From an uncultured Collinsella sp. (lineage in GTDB: Bacteria > Actinomycetota > Coriobacteriia > Coriobacteriales > Coriobacteriaceae), in NCBI GenBank assembly GCA_937937835.1, contig CALDBJ010000036.1, positions 1 through 9,200 of the forward strand: DNA of 9,200 nucleotides, in the 5' to 3' direction. Each line of letters begins with the position of its first letter. The first letter of the stretch is position 1. Below are positions 1 to 5,694 of this stretch, piece by piece. Made by a program: the position numbers and the translations under genes. The notes under the pieces are model-generated. The model was given only the letters and a program-made list of their open reading frames with translations, was not told the origin of the DNA and did not search any database.

Positions 1-701
1 ATCACCTGCACAAGGAGTTCGATGGCCGTGTGCTCATCGATGACCTTTCGTTCACCCTGCCGCGCAACGGCATCGTGGGCGTCATCGGTCCCAACGGTGT
101 CGGTAAGACCACGCTGTTCAAGACGATTGTGGGTCTGGAGCCGCTGACTTCGGGCGAGCTCGAGGTGGGCGAGACCGTCAAGATCTCCTATGTCGATCAG
201 AACCGTTCTGGCATCGACCCCGACAAGAACCTGTGGGAGGTCGTCTCGGATGGCCTGGACCACATGATGGTCGGCGAGACCGAGGTTCCGAGCCGCGCTT
301 ATGTGGCGAGCTTTGGCTTTAAGGGCCAGGACCAGCAGAAGCGCGCCGGCGTACTCTCCGGTGGCGAGCGCAACCGTCTGAACTTGGCGCTTACGCTCAA
401 GCAGGGCGGCAACCTGCTGCTCCTCGACGAGCCCACGAACGACCTCGACGTCGAGACGCTGTCCTCGCTCGAAGCGGCGCTGCTCGAGTTCCCGGGCTGC
501 TCGGTGGTTATTAGCCACGATCGTATGTTTCTGGACCGCGTCGCCACGCACATTCTGGCGTGGGAGGGCACCGACGAGAATCCGGGCAACTGGTATTGGT
601 TCGAGGGCAACTTTGAGGCCTATCAGGCCAACCGCATCGAGCGCCTGGGCGAGGATGCAGCCCAGCCGCATCGTATTCACCGCAAGCTGACGCGCGACTA
701 G
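1..701 (+). CDS. ettA: ABC-F ATPase, energy-dependent translational throttle (EttA), C-terminal part
   Basis: The gene is cut by the window edge: the frame is already open at base 3 and ends with TAG at 699-701, giving about 232 C-terminal residues of a protein usually near 555. The second nucleotide-binding domain is complete: Walker A GPNGVGKTT (bases 87-113), signature LSGGERN (from 354), Walker B LLLLDEPTNDLD (from about 414) and the switch histidine in ISHDR (base 516). The tail, WFEGNFEAYQ and then ERLGEDAAQPHR, with the final KLTRD, is characteristic of EttA rather than of Uup or of the ABC-F resistance proteins. Known role: a soluble ATPase that binds the ribosomal E site and gates entry into elongation according to ATP/ADP ratio. 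It has no membrane segments and is not a transporter. The GTG at base 30 is internal, because homologous-looking sequence (HLHKEFDGR) continues upstream. Codon use is GC-rich, as expected of backbone genes. Confidence in the ABC-F assignment is very high, and slightly lower for EttA itself. Confidence 0.93.
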   Translation, partial: HLHKEFDGRVLIDDLSFTLPRNGIVGVIGPNGVGKTTLFKTIVGLEPLTSGELEVGETVKISYVDQNRSGIDPDKNLWEVVSDGLDHMMVGETEVPSRAYVASFGFKGQDQQKRAGVLSGGERNRLNLALTLKQGGNLLLLDEPTNDLDVETLSSLEAALLEFPGCSVVISHDRMFLDRVATHILAWEGTDENPGNWYWFEGNFEAYQANRIERLGEDAAQPHRIHRKLTRD

Positions 702-711
702 TAGCAAGTAG

Positions 712-740
712 AAGGGCCGCCACCAAGGGCGGCCTTTCTT
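712..740 (+). terminator. Hairpin terminator after ettA
   Basis: AAGGGCCGCC at 712-721 pairs with GGCGGCCTTT at 728-737 (one G-U pair) around a 6-base loop, followed by CTT. It starts 10 bases after the ettA stop. The T-tract is short and interrupted, so termination may be partial. Confidence 0.7.
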
Positions 741-776
741 GTAGCGATTGCACTGCAGCTATGCCCTGGCTGCTGG

Positions 777-793
777 TTTGATTCATAATCAAA
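777..793. promoter_or_regulatory. Inverted repeat, possible operator
   Basis: TTTGATT and AATCAAA form perfect 7-base arms around CAT. It lies about 190 bases upstream of the peptidase start. There is no T-tract after it, so it is not an obvious terminator. Binding by a regulator is only a possibility. Confidence 0.3.
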
Positions 794-913
794 GTCATCT
801 CTTTGGGATTAAAGCCCGTTTTTGCTATGAGTGATTTTCTAATTCCGTATAAAACGTAAAGACGCATTGGGTTGCAAGGACATAAGCAAATCGAATTGAA
901 ATATAACCAGTGC

Positions 914-939
914 TGTAACGTTACAAAAAAGATTATAGA
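914..939 (+). promoter_or_regulatory. Candidate promoter with 12-base palindromic operator
   Basis: TGTAACGTTACA (914-925) is a perfect palindrome with a central CG, the general form of LacI/CcpA-family operators. A possible -10 box TATAGA follows at 934-939. The palindrome occupies the -35 zone, where no good -35 hexamer is visible. That fits a regulated promoter for the peptidase and lipoprotein genes. The regulator is not in the window. Confidence 0.4.
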
Positions 940-981
940 ATAGGAGTACCTTATAAGTCGCTTCTCTAGAAAGAAGAACAT

Positions 982-2109
982 ATGCTTTCGCGTCGTCGTT
1001 TTCTGCAACTTGTCGCGTCTTCAATTGTCGCCTTAGCCGCACGTCCGAAAGAGGTTTTTGCTTCGACGGGCAATATTGATGGTGAGCAGATACAATTTAC
1101 TTCTGAAATTGCGCAAGAGCTTGCCGATAAATATATAAAGGGACTCCTCGGCTATTCGTATACGCCTTCTGACCCTATTCCTTTTGTAGATGTTGATGGG
1201 TCCCCGCTTGGTTACATTGTTCCGGTTGTGACATCCAATAGAGCCGCGGGCTATTTGGTTTTAGATGCTTCAGATGATGAAATACTTACGGGATATCGTT
1301 TTGGAGACGGCTTAGTCAGCCCTATGGATCGGGGAGGAGATCTTGGTGTCGAGTCTTATTCGTTCAATAACCCAGTCGTAATGATCAATCCATTCGAATT
1401 CGGCGTGCAATCTTTGGACGGTTCAATAACAACAAATTGCGGAAGAACAATCCCGGCTGTTTCCATAGAAGGACGGCCTGTCGTTTTATCGAATAAACCT
1501 TCAAGCTGGAACGATGTTGTAATTTACGCAACTCAAATGCAGGATTACACAGTATCTGGATTTCGTTCCATTTCTCAGTTTATGTCATATGATGAAAGCG
1601 AGATTAAGAGGCTTACCGCCCACTATGCTTGTATGGTGACAGCTTTTTCGAACGTTGCGGAACTGTATGGCATTGCCAATTTATATAGCGACCCTTCGCA
1701 ATATATGCAGATATGGAATTACACCAATACCCATGCTCTTTCCGATGAAGAACAGACTGTTCCCGGCGTTGTTTTGGGTGGAACGCCGATATCAACCTGT
1801 GCAACGGGGTTTACAAATTACTGCGCAAGCAGAGGAAGTACTCTTATCGCCCGCACTGTCTCCTCTCCGGCTATCGCGAGCATTCAAAATGAGATTAACT
1901 CTAATAGACCGAATGTTTTACATGCGAGTTTGTACAACGGATCAGCCCATTCTGTAACAGCGGAGGCTTACGCCACACTTACTGGTAAGAAAACTGGAGA
2001 GACAAGGCAGATGATTGGCATAGCGGACGGCTGGAATTCATCTTTATCCTTCCTGAAGTATGATCAGAGCTATTATGCGTGGACTTATGGAACGACTTTT
2101 TCGAAGTAG
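982..2109 (+). CDS. Secreted papain-like cysteine peptidase (C39/C10-like) with Tat signal
   Basis: A 375-residue secreted protein. The N-terminus SRRRFLQ (residues 3-9) matches the twin-arginine consensus S-R-R-x-F-L-K. A hydrophobic stretch (about 10-20) and a possible cleavage site VFA|S (27/28) follow. Residues about 40-110 resemble the propeptide/inhibitory region of streptopain-type proteases (GYLVLDASDDEILTGY). The putative catalytic cysteine is C217 in HYACMVTAFSN at the start of a helix, the histidine is H323 in SAHSVTAEAY, and the third residue is near D349/N352 in IADGWN. This Cys-His-Asp/Asn order is that of papain-fold families C39 and C10. ATG at 982 is fixed because an in-frame TAG lies at 967-969; the upstream GAAGAA is a weak ribosome site. 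The substrate is unknown; host or surface protein cleavage is only a guess. The lipoprotein gene overlaps its 3' end, so the two are probably cotranscribed. Codon use is AT-richer than the flanking genes, suggesting later acquisition. The fold call is from motifs only. Confidence 0.68.
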   Translation: MLSRRRFLQLVASSIVALAARPKEVFASTGNIDGEQIQFTSEIAQELADKYIKGLLGYSYTPSDPIPFVDVDGSPLGYIVPVVTSNRAAGYLVLDASDDEILTGYRFGDGLVSPMDRGGDLGVESYSFNNPVVMINPFEFGVQSLDGSITTNCGRTIPAVSIEGRPVVLSNKPSSWNDVVIYATQMQDYTVSGFRSISQFMSYDESEIKRLTAHYACMVTAFSNVAELYGIANLYSDPSQYMQIWNYTNTHALSDEEQTVPGVVLGGTPISTCATGFTNYCASRGSTLIARTVSSPAIASIQNEINSNRPNVLHASLYNGSAHSVTAEAYATLTGKKTGETRQMIGIADGWNSSLSFLKYDQSYYAWTYGTTFSK

Positions 2110-2479
2110 GGCGATTCGACTAGCTCTGTCTTTGGTGCTGATGGCTTCATTGGTGGGCTGTTCAACAAAGGAAGAGATATCGCGCGGAGGTTCCGGAGAA
2201 GTGACTGCGACAGACTCAGGTTCATTAGAAATAGCTGGCGGGCATGCCGATGTGATGTTACAAGGAAAAGGCGTGCTTAGGTCGATTGATGCTGAAGACG
2301 CTGTCTGCTCAATAGAGGATTTGAAGACAGGTGAAACTGCATCGTACCGAGTTTCAGATAATGCTGCGAATATGATTGAGTCGATACCGACTGGAGCGCA
2401 GGTTTCTTTTAGATACTTTGCTCCGCAACTTGAGGATGAGCTTGCTTCTCTGGTGTCTATATGCACCGATGACAACTAA
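2060..2479 (+). CDS. Small lipoprotein overlapping the peptidase gene
   Basis: A protein of up to 139 residues with a lipoprotein signal: a basic n-region (RLFRSRAIR), a hydrophobic core (LALSLVLMAS) and the lipobox LVGC, giving lipidated C34. The roughly 105-residue mature part begins with a polar linker (STKEEISRGGSG). It then has a beta-rich stretch with short G-x-L/V-x-S-I-D-x-E-D and TGE turns, and two further cysteines (C83, C135) that could form a disulfide. I do not recognise a family. The start is ambiguous: ATGs at 2060, 2075 and 2087 are all in frame. The 2087 start gives a more usual 24-residue signal, and none has a strong ribosome site, so translation is probably coupled to the peptidase gene, whose end it overlaps by 23-50 bases. 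It may anchor, inhibit or assist the secreted peptidase at the outer face of the membrane; this is inferred only from the gene pairing. Confidence 0.72.
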   Translation: MIRAIMRGLMERLFRSRAIRLALSLVLMASLVGCSTKEEISRGGSGEVTATDSGSLEIAGGHADVMLQGKGVLRSIDAEDAVCSIEDLKTGETASYRVSDNAANMIESIPTGAQVSFRYFAPQLEDELASLVSICTDDN

Positions 2480-2492
2480 AAGGCCTGAATTC

Positions 2493-2536
2493 AAACGGCC
2501 TCGGATGGTCAAATTGGCTATCCGAGGCCGTTTTTT
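2493..2536 (+). terminator. Long perfect hairpin terminator between convergent genes
   Basis: AAACGGCCTCGGAT (2493-2506) pairs perfectly with ATCCGAGGCCGTTT (2520-2533), and inner bases can extend the stem with G-U pairs to a loop of about 5. TTTTTT at 2531-2536 gives a good T-tract on the plus strand. On the minus strand only TTT follows, so it may also stop the converging gene, less efficiently. It ends at the stop codon of the minus-strand gene. Confidence 0.9.
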
Positions 2537-3833
2537 ACTCGACCGGGGCTTCGACCTTGTCGATGGCCCAGGCGGCTCCGAGACCGCCGGTGGTGTTGCG
2601 GCGGATGCGCACGGTAACCTCGCGGCGCTCGCCGGCCTGCGTGTAGCACAGGGGGAAGTTTGCGCGGTTTCGCGCGGCCTCGATGGTACCGCGCTCGCGG
2701 GCGATCCAGTAGTACTCGCCGACAATGCCGAGCGTGTCGGCGCCGTAGGGGAGATAGGTCGACAACTGGTGCAGAAGCGGGCCGGGGCAGAAGACCTCGG
2801 TTGCGAAATCGACGGGGAAGTCCTCAGGGATGGCGGGCGCTGCGGGTGCGGGGGTTGGGGCCGCTGCGGGTACCGAAGCCGGTGCCGGTGCGGGAACTTG
2901 GTCGCAAGTAGAGGTGGGCACGGATTCGATGACGGGTGCGGGCTCAGGCACCGGTTCCGGCTTAACTGCGGAATCTGCGGGCTTCACGGTGACGGGCGCG
3001 TCTACAGCTGCAGTTTCAAACTCAACCTGCATCGCGCTCTCATTCTCGACGCTCGACTTTGCTTCGATGGGCGTGGATGCCATAGTGGTGATGCCGGCGT
3101 TGGCGTTCTCGGGGTCATAGACGACCGTGAGCGAGATGGCGGGCTGCGGCGTCTCGGGCTTCGGCGCCGACTCGGTAGCGTCTTGATCGGCGGGCTGATC
3201 GTCCTCGGCCTCGTCGCCAAAGACATCGCTGTTTTGGAGCGCAGACGCCTCAGGTTGGCTAGCGGCTTCTTCTGCTGTCGACTTGGGAGCCTCGTTGAGC
3301 TCCGCAGTGGCTTCCTGCTCGGATATGACTTCGGGATCGGTCGTAGCGGTGATTTCGGTTTCGGCTTCTGCCGTTACCTCAATAGCGACTTCGATCTCGG
3401 GCTCGGGCTCGGATTCTGGCACGGCTTCAACCATGGCTTCAGGCTCGGGACGCTTAACGTGCTTGGGGCGCACGGCCTTGAGGTCCTTCTCGCCGCGTTT
3501 TTTCTTTTTGTAGGACTGCTTGGCTCCCTTGGCAGCCTTGGGCTTGTCCTCGCCCTTGGCAAGGGCGGCATCCCAGGCCTCGTTGGCGATGACCGTGGCA
3601 TACAGGCGACCGCCCTTAAAGACGGTCAGCTTAATGCAGTCGTCGAGCTCCTCGAGCAGCTCGCGCGTGGACTCGAAGCCCAGGTCATAAGCGGCCATGT
3701 CACCAGCGGTGAGTGCCTCCTCGACCTGCGTCATAAACGTTTGCTTGCCGCATCCAATCGCATCGCGCAGCAGGCGATACAGATAGATGTGGTTGCCCAG
3801 CGAAAGCGTGGGCGTAACTATTGTCTTGCTCAT
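2535..3833 (-). CDS. Hypothetical protein: two terminal domains joined by a Pro/Ala/Glu-rich linker
   Basis: A 432-residue cytoplasmic-looking protein with no signal or membrane segment. Residues 1-95 form a compact helical region with a wing-like end (GFESTRELLEELDDCIKL, then GGRLYATVIAN), faintly like a LOTUS/OST-type winged helix. Residues about 96-128 are very basic (KKKKRGEKDLK, VRPKHVKRP). Residues about 129-334 are a low-complexity Glu/Pro/Ala/Thr linker. Residues about 335-432 form a second ordered domain (DFATEVFCPGPLL, IVGEYYWIARERG, then VTVRIRRNTTGG). ATG at 3833 is preferred over an upstream in-frame ATG (3905) because AGAGGAG lies 7 bases before it and the extra residues look non-coding. 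The stop (TAA, 2535-2537) abuts the shared terminator. I do not recognise the family; the basic patch and winged-helix-like start hint at nucleic-acid binding, which is inference. Codon use is GC-rich like ettA. Confidence 0.85.
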   Translation of the reverse strand: MSKTIVTPTLSLGNHIYLYRLLRDAIGCGKQTFMTQVEEALTAGDMAAYDLGFESTRELLEELDDCIKLTVFKGGRLYATVIANEAWDAALAKGEDKPKAAKGAKQSYKKKKRGEKDLKAVRPKHVKRPEPEAMVEAVPESEPEPEIEVAIEVTAEAETEITATTDPEVISEQEATAELNEAPKSTAEEAASQPEASALQNSDVFGDEAEDDQPADQDATESAPKPETPQPAISLTVVYDPENANAGITTMASTPIEAKSSVENESAMQVEFETAAVDAPVTVKPADSAVKPEPVPEPAPVIESVPTSTCDQVPAPAPASVPAAAPTPAPAAPAIPEDFPVDFATEVFCPGPLLHQLSTYLPYGADTLGIVGEYYWIARERGTIEAARNRANFPLCYTQAGERREVTVRIRRNTTGGLGAAWAIDKVEAPVE

Positions 3834-3840
3834 GGCAAAT

Positions 3841-3847
3841 CTCCTCT
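3841..3847 (-). promoter_or_regulatory. Shine-Dalgarno site fixing the start at 3833
   Basis: On the minus strand this reads AGAGGAG, 7 bases before the ATG at 3833. It rules against the upstream in-frame ATG at 3905. Confidence 0.85.
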
Positions 3848-3861
3848 TTACACACCAAAGC

Positions 3862-3870
3862 ATCTTACCA
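3862..3870 (-). promoter_or_regulatory. Possible extended -10 promoter element
   Basis: The minus strand reads TGGTAAGAT, matching TGnTAnnnT, about 29 bases before the start at 3833. No good -35 hexamer is seen at the usual spacing. The hairpin upstream (3905-3938) would separate this gene's transcript from its neighbour's, which makes a promoter here plausible. Confidence 0.35.
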
Positions 3871-3904
3871 TCGCGCGGGGCTTGCCATCTCGTCGCCCAA
3901 GGCA

Positions 3905-3938
3905 AACGGGCGCGAACCGCTATCGATTCGCGCCCGTT
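3905..3938 (-). terminator. Hairpin terminator after the minus-strand membrane protein gene
   Basis: AACGGGCGCGAA (3905-3916) pairs perfectly over 12 bases with TTCGCGCCCGTT (3927-3938) around a 10-base loop. On the minus strand it lies about 30 bases after the stop at 3969. The T-tract there is short (GTTTGCC), so it may be a weak or attenuating terminator. Confidence 0.72.
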
Positions 3939-3968
3939 GTACAGGTTGCCTATCTGGGGATGCAGCGC

Positions 3969-4919
3969 CTAGTTGTCCGATGTCGTGCCTTGGCTTGAAC
4001 TGTCAGATGCCGTGCCCGATGTGGTGCCACTCGAATTGCTGTTGTTGCTGTCTGCTGTGCCCGTTCCCGACGTGGTGTCGCTCGTCTGGCCTCCCGTGTT
4101 CGGCTGCGAACCGTCAGTCGTTTGGCTTGAGTCGGTCGTGCCGGATTGCGCGCCGCTGTTGTTCACAGAAGAATCGGCGCCCTGCGATTGGTTTTGGGTA
4201 TTCGAGGACGAATCGGTAGAGGTGGAACTGTCTTGCGTGCCGTCCGTCTGTGCCTGCTGGTCTTGCGACTGGGTGTTGCCATTTGCATCGCTTTCCGTCG
4301 TGCGCGACGAAAGGATTGGCTCGGGGCGCTCGCCCAGACCCTCACCGGCCGTAGTGATAAGGATGGCGCCGGCGCAGGCGATGACCGCGACGATGGCGAT
4401 GACGATCGAGAAGACGATGACCTTCTTTTGCGTCTGGCTGCGCTCTGCCGCCGCCTTGGCGCGCAGGCTGTCGGGAGCGACGCGCGCCGTGGTCGCGCGC
4501 CCCGCAATCTGGCGCATCTCCTGCGTAGTCGCGGCGCCGCCCAGGTGCTCCTCGGCATTAAACTCAACGGGCTCGTAGGCGCCGGCGGGGTAGTCGACGG
4601 CGGCGTGCGTACCTTTGATGGCTTCGGCGCTGGCAGAGATAAAGTGGCGGTAGACCTGCGATGACACAACGGTGATGACCGAGCTCACGGCGGCGCCAAT
4701 TACTGAACCAGCGATACCAATCTTGGAGGCAAGTGCGACGCTCGTGGCGGCAGCTGCGGCGCCGGCGATGATCTGGGGAATGGAAATGTCGTCAAACAGG
4801 CCCTTTTTGGGCGCGATGGCCATGGTCTGTCCGATGGAATGGTTCTCGTGCACGCCGTTGTTGAGCGATGCTGGCGTCATGACGCGCGTGCGCGGCGCGT
4901 CGGTGTACTTGGTTGTCAT
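3969..4919 (-). CDS. Hypothetical membrane protein with a Ser/Thr/Asn/Gln/Gly-rich tail
   Basis: A 316-residue protein. Residues 1-45 are polar. Residues about 48-88 form a long Ala/Gly/Val-rich hydrophobic region, enough for one or two membrane segments. Residues about 89-166 are soluble, with charged and Ala/Arg-rich stretches (MRQIAGRATTARV, then LRAKAAAERSQTQKK). Residues 167-191 are a clear membrane helix (VIVFSIVIAIVAVIACAGAI). Residues about 203-316 are almost entirely Ser, Thr, Asn, Gln, Gly and Asp. By the positive-inside rule the QTQKK before the last helix would be cytoplasmic and the tail outside. ATG at 4919 is chosen because GGGAGGA lies 6 bases upstream; an in-frame ATG at 5015 has no such site and would add 32 unlikely residues. 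I do not recognise a family. The tail has no LPxTG sorting signal. It resembles a wall-spanning or glycosylatable spacer, which is inference. Confidence 0.85.
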   Translation of the reverse strand: MTTKYTDAPRTRVMTPASLNNGVHENHSIGQTMAIAPKKGLFDDISIPQIIAGAAAAATSVALASKIGIAGSVIGAAVSSVITVVSSQVYRHFISASAEAIKGTHAAVDYPAGAYEPVEFNAEEHLGGAATTQEMRQIAGRATTARVAPDSLRAKAAAERSQTQKKVIVFSIVIAIVAVIACAGAILITTAGEGLGERPEPILSSRTTESDANGNTQSQDQQAQTDGTQDSSTSTDSSSNTQNQSQGADSSVNNSGAQSGTTDSSQTTDGSQPNTGGQTSDTTSGTGTADSNNSNSSGTTSGTASDSSSQGTTSDN

Positions 4920-4925
4920 ACGGGG

Positions 4926-4932
4926 TCCTCCC
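4926..4932 (-). promoter_or_regulatory. Shine-Dalgarno site fixing the start at 4919
   Basis: The minus strand reads GGGAGGA, 6 bases before the ATG at 4919. It argues against the longer frame that begins at 5015. Confidence 0.85.
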
Positions 4933-5055
4933 GGTGTAAATCTGCTTCGTTTCGTGTAGCCATCAGGGTACCCACCAGATGTGAATCGTACGTGACATTT
5001 AACAGATACCATCAACTCATCAAGGGGGCTTGCTGTCTTTGGTGCAATAGCTTGA

Positions 5056-5064
5056 TGCTAAACT
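5056..5064 (+). promoter_or_regulatory. Possible extended -10 promoter of the rightward run
   Basis: TGCTAAACT matches an extended -10 element (TGnTAnnnT) and lies 29 bases before the ATG at 5094, leaving room for a short leader with GAGGTGG. No convincing -35 is seen at 16-18 bases. It would drive the 79-residue protein and possibly the genes after it, as no terminator is visible before base 9200. Confidence 0.35.
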
Positions 5065-5093
5065 GGATTTACGATTGCGAGGTGGTTTACGTG

Positions 5094-5333
5094 ATGTACC
5101 CGTATATGACATTCGAAGACGGTACCGAGGTCGTTCATTCTGACCTGATTACAGATGGGGATATCGAAAAGGTTGTCGTGCATTTTGAACGACCGACGGC
5201 AGAGGGCTTCGACTCCGCTCGCTGTGAGTTGCCTTCCTGTTCGTGGACTGACTGGGAAGGGCGTTTTACTCAGAGTGAAAAACGAGCTTTCGAAGAGTGT
5301 TTGAGCAAATCATTTAGATTAGTTCGAGTTTAG
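5094..5333 (+). CDS. Small acidic hypothetical protein, 79 residues
   Basis: The protein begins MYPYMTFEDGTEVVHS and contains VVVHFERP, GFDSARCELPS and a C-terminal helix (SEKRAFEECLSKSF). It is soluble, acidic and has no signal or membrane helix. It looks like a small conserved protein found scattered in Firmicutes and Actinobacteria (a beta-hairpin start, a HFERP strand and a FDSARC motif), but I cannot attach a function. ATG 5094 is chosen for the GAGGTGG at 5079-5085; GTG 5091 is a near-equal alternative, and the in-frame ATG at 5055 or longer extensions lack a ribosome site and run into antisense sequence of the divergent gene. It is first in a rightward series and 79 bases upstream of the DUF2087 gene. 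It could be regulatory or belong to a stress or toxin-antitoxin-like unit; there is no direct evidence for either. Confidence 0.72.
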   Translation: MYPYMTFEDGTEVVHSDLITDGDIEKVVVHFERPTAEGFDSARCELPSCSWTDWEGRFTQSEKRAFEECLSKSFRLVRV

Positions 5334-5401
5334 TTCGAATATAGAAGCCGAATGCGATGACCTAAAGCGTATGCATTTTTAGTATTAGATGCGTATGAAA
5401 T

Positions 5402-5406
5402 GGAGG
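5402..5406 (+). promoter_or_regulatory. Shine-Dalgarno site of the DUF2087 gene
   Basis: GGAGG lies 6 bases before the ATG at 5413. It is the strongest ribosome site in the rightward run and fixes this start. Confidence 0.8.
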
Positions 5407-5412
5407 ATGTGA

Positions 5413-5694
5413 ATGGATGAGCTAATAGACTTTAAAAAACGATTTCTCAAGAATGGCGAGCTGGTTTCAATTCCAAAAAAGGAAAGCTATAAAAGAATCA
5501 TGCTGCTATGGGCCGTCTCTTTCTTTGAATTAAATACAAGTTATACGGAGCTTCAGGTTAATCGTGTGCTGTCACAGCTCTATCCTGATTATGCCGTGTT
5601 GAGGCGGTACTTGGTTGATTATGGATTCCTATTAAGGGATGAGCGAGGCCTGAAATACGAGGTTAATCGTGATGTTCACGGTATTGAGAGCTAG
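5413..5694 (+). CDS. DUF2087 domain protein
   Basis: A 93-residue protein that is nearly all one DUF2087 domain. It contains IPKKESYKRIMLLWAVSFFE (residues about 20-39), YTELQVNRVLSQLYPDYAVLRRYLVDYGFL (about 44-73) and a short wing ending RDERGLKYEVN. The arrangement of Y-T-E-x-x-V-N, then D-x-A-x-L-R-R-x-L-V-D-Y-G-x-L is the family's hallmark. DUF2087 is a small winged-helix-like domain often fused to an ArsR-type DNA-binding domain; here it stands alone, so a regulatory role is plausible but unproven. GGAGG 6 bases upstream fixes the start. Its last 23 bases overlap the permease start at 5672, so the two are likely co-translated. Whether it controls the exporter and radical SAM genes is inference from position. 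Confidence 0.85.
   Translation: MDELIDFKKRFLKNGELVSIPKKESYKRIMLLWAVSFFELNTSYTELQVNRVLSQLYPDYAVLRRYLVDYGFLLRDERGLKYEVNRDVHGIES

Larger units (their letters stand above)
741..981. other. Non-coding leader between ettA and the peptidase gene
   Basis: I see no credible gene in this 240-base AT-rich gap. It contains a 7-3-7 inverted repeat (TTTGATT-CAT-AATCAAA, 777-793), a perfect 12-base palindrome (914-925) and a possible -10 box (TATAGA, 934-939). Open frames on the minus strand here lack any recognisable protein sequence. Confidence 0.6.

Noticed and set aside
511..1042. Minus-strand open frames over the end of ettA and the leader
   Set aside because: They run through the ettA terminator, antisense to two real genes, and look like no known protein.
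2830..3010. Repetitive GC-rich stretch that could be taken for a tandem repeat array
   Set aside because: It codes for the Pro/Ala linker of the minus-strand gene. The units vary in length and sequence, so it is neither a CRISPR array nor a true repeat.
3834..3905. N-terminal extension of the minus-strand gene to ATG 3905
   Set aside because: The Shine-Dalgarno site AGAGGAG lies inside the extension, directly before the ATG at 3833, and the extra residues look random.
2376..3998. Long plus-strand open frame of 540 codons
   Set aside because: It is antisense to the minus-strand gene at 2535-3833. The translation is Gly/Leu/Arg-rich with no domain, and the opposite strand has a strong ribosome site and a sensible protein.
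3973..4664. Plus-strand open frames opposite the membrane protein gene
   Set aside because: These are the complement of low-complexity Ser/Thr codons. They have no ribosome sites and no recognisable protein.
4920..5015. N-terminal extension of the membrane protein gene to ATG 5015
   Set aside because: GGGAGGA sits immediately before ATG 4919. The extension overlaps the probable promoter region and has no ribosome site.
4839..5093. N-terminal extension of the 79-residue protein
   Set aside because: The extension is antisense to the divergent gene, is rich in Cys and Arg, and has no ribosome site.
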